Of a stretch of 8,975 bases of DNA, positions 4,879 to 8,975 are shown piece by piece. The DNA is taken from assembly GCA_900757265.1 (NCBI GenBank), contig CAAENW010000076.1, positions 1 through 8,975 of the forward strand, read 5' to 3'. The number at the start of each line of letters is the position of its first letter. Position 1 is the stretch's first letter. Source of the DNA: an uncultured Collinsella sp. (GTDB lineage Bacteria > Actinomycetota > Coriobacteriia > Coriobacteriales > Coriobacteriaceae). The notes under the pieces were generated by a model. It did not search any database. It was not told the DNA's origin and saw only the letters and a program-made list of their open reading frames with translations. Position numbers and translations under genes: made by a program.

Positions 4879-6009
4879 TTACGAATTCATGGGAATGACC
4901 GTATCGCCAATTTGTACGCTTGCAATCTTGTCTGTGTCACAAACTTGCGAGAACGGCCAGGTCTTGTGGACATCAGTGGTGCCGTTATCCAGTTTATTTG
5001 CGAAATAGCCGCTGTGGCTGGTTGCGTCCTCAACATGACCGTCTTTGAACGTCACGATGAGGGGTATGTTGCCAACGGCATCCATAGACTCCTCCATGTT
5101 TTGAGACATCTTGCCGCTGTTGTTGTCGTGTTCGATGGAACGATCTATGTTGTAGCGGACTGAAACGCCAACGCAGGATGCGGTGGCCTCTTGAATCGTC
5201 GCCTTGGTGCCGTTAAAGTTGACCGATTTGGGCGCGGGAATCGTAACGGATGTATCTTCGTAATTCAGCTGGAACTTAAGATCCCATGGGCCCGTAAGTA
5301 TTTTCTTATACTCGGGAAGCTCTTTGCCAGCACGTGGCACAACGAGAGAGTTGATATGCGTGCGGACGGTCCTGCCCATAAGGCCGGGTGATTCAACGCT
5401 GAACTGTGCAAAGTATTGAATGCTGGAGTCATTGGGGTTCTTGTCAATGAGCCATGATTGGCCTTGGCCGCCATGCTCGCCATCAACGTATACGTTTCCA
5501 TCGACACTTCCGGCGATAGTTCCGTTCTCGCCCGGCTCGGAAAGCTTTTTCAGGGCAGCGGGATCGTCGAACGTAAGCGTATAGGCGATGGTAACCATAT
5601 CCTTGTCGCCCATGATGGCGTCGGCGGTCACGGTGACTCCGTTGTTGGAGCAGCTAGCACCGACGGGCCGGCCAATACGGTCGATGATCTCGGTTTGAGA
5701 AGCAGGTCCGTCAAAGATGTCGGAAAGCATGTCAGAAGGAAGCGGCAGGACGCCTGTTGCCATAGCCGTGCCAGCGCCTCCAATGACGATAGCGAGGACT
5801 GCCGTTACAGCGGCAATGCGAGCGACTGTTCTTACGGGATGGCGGGCGATGCGCGGCTTGCGTCGCGTGCCATTAAAGTTGCTTTGAGCGGTCGCCGCAT
5901 CGCTTGAGGCGACGGACTGAGCAATCGAGTTTGCCATGTGCTGCTTCGCATTATCGGTAAACGAAATGTGCTCCAGGGCGTGGCGATAGTCATTCGAATT
6001 CGTAGTCAT
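4879..6009 (-). CDS. Membrane-anchored DUF4179-like protein, probable anti-sigma partner
   Basis: The 376-residue protein has a cytoplasmic N-terminus of about 60 residues, a basic stretch (RRKPRIARHPVR), one membrane helix (about 62-85) and a large outside domain. The segment after the helix, with GRPVGASCSNNGVTVTADAIMGDKDMVTIAYTL, resembles DUF4179 proteins of Gram-positive bacteria, which usually sit beside an ECF sigma gene. The H-x-x-x-C-x-x-C zinc motif of ZAS anti-sigma factors is not seen in the N-terminus. The ATG overlaps the end of the sigma gene by 20 bases, and AAAGGAGA lies inside that gene, so translation is coupled. Likely role: bind and silence the sigma factor until an envelope signal arrives. 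Family and role are inferred from layout and resemblance. Confidence 0.72.
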   Translation of the reverse strand: MTTNSNDYRHALEHISFTDNAKQHMANSIAQSVASSDAATAQSNFNGTRRKPRIARHPVRTVARIAAVTAVLAIVIGGAGTAMATGVLPLPSDMLSDIFDGPASQTEIIDRIGRPVGASCSNNGVTVTADAIMGDKDMVTIAYTLTFDDPAALKKLSEPGENGTIAGSVDGNVYVDGEHGGQGQSWLIDKNPNDSSIQYFAQFSVESPGLMGRTVRTHINSLVVPRAGKELPEYKKILTGPWDLKFQLNYEDTSVTIPAPKSVNFNGTKATIQEATASCVGVSVRYNIDRSIEHDNNSGKMSQNMEESMDAVGNIPLIVTFKDGHVEDATSHSGYFANKLDNGTTDVHKTWPFSQVCDTDKIASVQIGDTVIPMNS

Positions 6010-6550
6010 TGTGGTCTCCTTTCAAGGAAAGCCGAAGTGACGCACGTCCGCGGCTAAGGTGCTGGGCGGTTGCAGCTGGCGTCGCGTGAACGGCGTCTGC
6101 GATTTCCCTGATGCTCATGCCTGCGTAGTAGTGCAAAAAGATGGCGATGCGCTGTGCTTGAGGCAGGGCCGTGACAGCGGAAAGAATGGCGCAGTCGCGT
6201 TGCGCGAATTCTTGCTCGGTATGTGTTACGGGTGCGCAGAAATCGGGGAGCGAATCGAGGTCGACAACCGGGTGATTCGCGTGCGTACGGCCGATATCGC
6301 GACATGCGTTCAGTGCGACTCGGATCACCCAAGCACGTTCGTGTTCGAGCGAGTCGAACGGTTGAGTGCGTTGGAGAATCTTGATCAGCGTGTCCTGGCA
6401 GATGTCTTGAGCGTCGTCAGCGGATCCAAGGGCCGAATAGCACAATCGAAGGATGAGGTCGGAATACGTGTCGACCAAGCGCTTTGCTTCCCGCTCGATC
6501 TGATCGGCATCGCATCGGAGCGTGCTATTGCGGTTACGGCGTGCAGGCAT
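5990..6550 (-). CDS. ECF-type (sigma-70 family) RNA polymerase sigma factor
   Basis: The 186-residue protein carries region sigma-2 (about 22-90) with LVDTYSDLILRLCYSALGS, then DDAQDICQDTLIKIL and AWVIRVALNACRD. Region sigma-4 (about 118-172) has ALPQAQRIAIFLHYYAGM followed by the helix-turn-helix SIREIADAVHATPAATAQHL. Sigma-1 and sigma-3 are absent, as in group 4 (ECF) factors. I place the start at 6550 (MPARRNRN) because GGAGGT lies just upstream; the frame stays open further upstream but lacks this support. It would direct polymerase to a small stress or envelope regulon, often including its own promoter. The next gene probably encodes its anti-sigma factor. Confidence 0.88.
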   Translation of the reverse strand: MPARRNRNSTLRCDADQIEREAKRLVDTYSDLILRLCYSALGSADDAQDICQDTLIKILQRTQPFDSLEHERAWVIRVALNACRDIGRTHANHPVVDLDSLPDFCAPVTHTEQEFAQRDCAILSAVTALPQAQRIAIFLHYYAGMSIREIADAVHATPAATAQHLSRGRASLRLSLKGDHNDYEFE

Positions 6551-6641
6551 AGTGTCACCTCCAATTGGTCGTGGTGGATATAGGGAAGGCGTCTCGCGAG
6601 GTCCCTCTACATACAACACGGTCGAGACTGCATAAGTTGAC

Positions 6642-6668
6642 AAAAAAAGACGGCACGTGAGCGCCGTC
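6642..6668 (-). terminator. Terminator of the BMP-metallophosphoesterase unit
   Basis: On the minus strand GACGGC (6668-6663) pairs with GCCGTC (6654-6649) across an 8-nt loop, followed by seven T. The T-tract exists only on the minus strand, so it ends leftward transcription coming from the metallophosphoesterase and isolates the sigma gene. A sigma-gene promoter must lie between here and 6550; none is clear. Confidence 0.82.
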
Positions 6669-6714
6669 CTTACAAAACAATGAGTGTTCTCGTTAATTAC
6701 ACAAGCACCGTGAT

Positions 6715-6776
6715 GGACAGGTCGGACGAGTCAGCAAAACCACCATAAAGGTGCCTATCCCCTTCGTGGTGGTTGT
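6715..6776. repeat. Dispersed hairpin element, copy 3
   Basis: It begins GGACAGGTCGGACGAGTCAG, identical to the flank of copy 2, and continues into AAAACCACCA, a core with GGTGCC and ATCCCC, and GTGGTGGTTG. It lies 6 bases beyond the metallophosphoesterase stop and before the terminator. The right end (GGTTGTT) is less perfect than in copy 2. Same orientation as copy 2, opposite to copy 1. Confidence 0.8.
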
Positions 6777-6782
6777 TGGCAG

Positions 6783-7493
6783 TTACCAGGGGGTTCTGGC
6801 GGTTGAAGACTCGATTGCTTCGTGGCGTTTGAGCTCGCGGCGCATGGTTTGCGAGTTGAGCCAAGCGGCCTTCCAACCGCGCGTGGGGTAGCGCGCCTCG
6901 TCAATTTCGATCTTGGTATAGCCGCAGGCGTTGACAATCTTCGTTCCGCATGGGTGTTGGCGCTCGCGTTGAAAGTTGGGGCCGTAGCTTTGGTGCACAT
7001 GCCCGTGAATCATATAGTCGGGACCCCAAGACTCAAGAGCCGCATTAAAGCACTCGAATCCTCGATGCGGCAGGTCGTCCAGGTCGCCCATGCCTGCGAC
7101 GGGTGCATGGGTAAGTAGAATATCGCATCCGTCTACCAGTGCGATTTTTCGCGATAGCTTGCGCATGCGTTTTGCCATCTCGCGCTCGGTATACATGTTC
7201 GCGCCGTCGCGGTAGCGCATGGAACCGCCCAGACCCGCAATGCGAATACCTCGGTACACATATACGCTGTCCTCAACACAAATGCACCCGCCCGGTGCAT
7301 GGCGCGCGTAGCGGTCGTCGTGGTTGCCACGAACGTACACAAGCGGTTTGTTGATGACAGTGACCAAAAACTCAAGATAGTCCGGATCCAGGTCGCCTGC
7401 GGATAGAATCAGGTCAACGTCCTCAAAGCGCTCCTTGCGAAAGCACTCCCACAGGCATCGCTCTTCGGTATCGGCTATGGCAAGGATTTTCAT
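6783..7493 (-). CDS. Metallophosphoesterase (calcineurin-like)
   Basis: The 236-residue protein shows the motifs of the two-metal phosphoesterase fold in order: D8-x-E10 at the N-terminus (usually D-x-H), GDL with D34, GNHD (56-59), THAP (128-131) and HGHVH (163-167). It lacks a signal peptide and is probably cytoplasmic. Members of this YfcE-like group hydrolyse phosphodiesters or phosphomonoesters; the natural substrate cannot be read from sequence. Its ATG overlaps the TGA of the upstream BMP-domain gene (ATGA, 7490-7493), so the two are translationally coupled. The last ~30 residues (from about 205) extend past the core fold and are basic. Confidence 0.88.
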   Translation of the reverse strand: MKILAIADTEERCLWECFRKERFEDVDLILSAGDLDPDYLEFLVTVINKPLVYVRGNHDDRYARHAPGGCICVEDSVYVYRGIRIAGLGGSMRYRDGANMYTEREMAKRMRKLSRKIALVDGCDILLTHAPVAGMGDLDDLPHRGFECFNAALESWGPDYMIHGHVHQSYGPNFQRERQHPCGTKIVNACGYTKIEIDEARYPTRGWKAAWLNSQTMRRELKRHEAIESSTARTPW

Positions 7494-8975
7494 AGGGCGC
7501 GGACCTTCGGCTCATCGTCGAGTTGCGGAATGGTGCCCACCACGTTGTCGGCCAGCCAGTCCATCTCGACGATTTGCGTGCTCGGCAGTGGGGGAAAGCC
7601 CTCGATCTGCACCACGCCGTCTTGGCTATGGAGCTCGCCGCCAAATGGATTGATGGAGCCCTCGACGATGCCATTGCGCAGTAGCTGAACAAGCTTGCGC
7701 GTCTGATAGGGCAGGCCCGGAGCGTAGCGAATGTCGATAACGCCCGAGCTCATACCATACCAGTAGTTGACGGCGCGAACCTGGCTGTTGTCACTGGTCT
7801 CATCCCAGGTGCCATGCAGCAGGCTTCGCACGATAAGCTCGTAGTAACGGCCCCAGTTCCATACCGGCATGGCGATGCCGACGACCTTGCCATCGACCAG
7901 GCGGTGGAGTCCGTAGGCCGTGGGGTCCTCCAGCGACTTGGACATGTCGACACCGGTCATAACACTCACGCCTTCGCGGCACATGGCCTCGGCAAGACCG
8001 CCGGCGGGTACATCGCCCCAGGTGAGGATTACCTGCGCGCGAGGGTCGAGCAGCGAGGCGCCGATGGCAAAGGCGTTGATCTCGCTAAGCGCGCCCGACG
8101 CAAAGACCGACGCGTGGTAGCCAATGCGATGGTTGTCCGCCATGCTAGCCGCAAGGGCGCCCAGGAGGAACTTGGCCTCGTACATCTTGCCAAAGTACGA
8201 ACGGACGCTTTGGTGGGGAAGGCCGATAGAACAGTTAAGGAACCGAACCTGGGGATACTCAACGGCTGCCCTGAGCGTGTATTCCATCAGGCGGTGCGAG
8301 GTCGAGAAGATGACGTTGTCTCCATGTTTGACAGCCGTTTCCACGGCGGCGTAGAACACGTCCGGATCGTGGCAGTCCTCGAACGCCTCGGTGCGCACGA
8401 TACCGCCAAAGTGCTCGTCGAGATACTGACGCCCTTGGTCGTGTAGGCTGTCCCAGCTCGACGTTGCACAAGGGAATTCATGGATAAAGGCGATGCGCAG
8501 GGGATTGGCCGCCGAATAGACGGTCTTGCCCATAAAGAAGTTGAGCACACCGGAGGTGGACTTGGCGGGCGACTCTTCCTCATCGACACTCGGCGCTTCG
8601 ACAAGATCGACCTTGTCCTCGTCATTTTTGCCGGCAATGACCAGCTCGCGCCAAATTTTGCACAGGCGGTTTACGACGATATCCGTCGGCGTATCCAGCA
8701 GGCGGTCCTGGTTGTACACATTGAGGTAGACGAGCATGGCGTCGGCGGGCGTAATGTCCAGGTGGTCGCCGCCCGCGCGAAGGTAGGCGCGCTTAAAGAG
8801 CAAGAAGGTGTGGCGCAGGTAGTCGACCTTTTTCTGCGGCCATTTTTCGATAAGGTTCTGACCGAGCATCTTGGCGAGTGTCTCGTAGCTTCCCTCTCGC
8901 GAGAACTCGATCTCGTATAGGGGGCAGACGCGCCAAAACGCGCAGAACTCACCGTATAGGCGGCTTTCGACGGAA
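7490..8975 (-). CDS. BMP/PnrA-family binding-domain protein with N-terminal helical extension (5' end outside window)
   Basis: The frame stays open from the TGA (7490-7492) to the window edge, giving about 494 visible residues. An ATG at 8869 exists, but 35 upstream codons (…CPLYEIEFSREGSYETLAKM) look genuinely coding, so the start lies outside. The first ~120 residues form an alpha-helical region. A short acidic linker follows (EDKVDLVEAPSVDEEES), then a BMP-type periplasmic-binding fold of about 330 residues starting at NPLRIAFIHEFP. BMP/PnrA domains bind purine nucleosides in ABC importers or act as sensors, such as Bacillus Med. No lipobox or signal peptide is visible and no permease genes follow, so a cytoplasmic sensor or enzyme partner is possible. 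Confidence 0.8.
   Translation of the reverse strand, partial: SVESRLYGEFCAFWRVCPLYEIEFSREGSYETLAKMLGQNLIEKWPQKKVDYLRHTFLLFKRAYLRAGGDHLDITPADAMLVYLNVYNQDRLLDTPTDIVVNRLCKIWRELVIAGKNDEDKVDLVEAPSVDEEESPAKSTSGVLNFFMGKTVYSAANPLRIAFIHEFPCATSSWDSLHDQGRQYLDEHFGGIVRTEAFEDCHDPDVFYAAVETAVKHGDNVIFSTSHRLMEYTLRAAVEYPQVRFLNCSIGLPHQSVRSYFGKMYEAKFLLGALAASMADNHRIGYHASVFASGALSEINAFAIGASLLDPRAQVILTWGDVPAGGLAEAMCREGVSVMTGVDMSKSLEDPTAYGLHRLVDGKVVGIAMPVWNWGRYYELIVRSLLHGTWDETSDNSQVRAVNYWYGMSSGVIDIRYAPGLPYQTRKLVQLLRNGIVEGSINPFGGELHSQDGVVQIEGFPPLPSTQIVEMDWLADNVVGTIPQLDDEPKVRAL

Noticed and set aside
6600..6640. Promoter for the sigma gene on the minus strand (TTGTCA after the terminator)
   Set aside because: The -35-like box is fair, but the best -10 candidates give spacers of about 21 bases. 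An autoregulated ECF promoter would also have a different, unknown motif.

Overview
The window looks like a chromosomal piece of a moderately GC-rich actinobacterium of the class Coriobacteriia, most likely Collinsella or a close relative. This is inferred from the tuf-rpmG-tRNA(Trp)-secE-nusG-rplK-rplA order, the very Lys/Ala-rich SecE N-terminus and overall codon use. No database search was possible.

Left part (1-3003, all +): the last 23 codons of tuf and a strong terminator; rpmG (four-cysteine L33) and tRNA-Trp; secE and nusG; rplK; then rplA after a spacer with three successive hairpins. A very strong terminator closes rplA, and rplJ/rplL do not follow. This block serves translation, protein export and transcription elongation.

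Middle part (3004-4878): a dead leucine biosynthesis operon. A textbook leucine attenuator survives: a 19-residue leader peptide with five Leu codons (four CTA), a protector hairpin, an antiterminator and a terminator. The leuA behind it has lost its start codon (ATA), the Arg of its catalytic R-D-G-x-Q motif (Cys) and its continuity (in-frame TGA). After about 190 codons it is joined out of frame to the C-terminal half of leuB. The end of leuA, the start of leuB and presumably leuC and leuD are gone. Behind the remnant lie two tandem copies of a 57-nt inverted repeat and one copy of a dispersed hairpin element (three copies in the window).

Right part (4879-8975, all -): transcription runs leftward. 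A BMP/PnrA-type binding-domain protein with an N-terminal helical extension (5' end outside the window) overlaps a metallophosphoesterase gene by an ATGA. A hairpin element and a terminator follow. Next comes an ECF-type sigma factor gene overlapping the gene for a membrane-anchored DUF4179-like protein, its probable anti-sigma partner.

The most informative signal is the intact leucine-sensing switch upstream of a visibly decayed pathway. The least described elements are the two families of intergenic inverted repeats.
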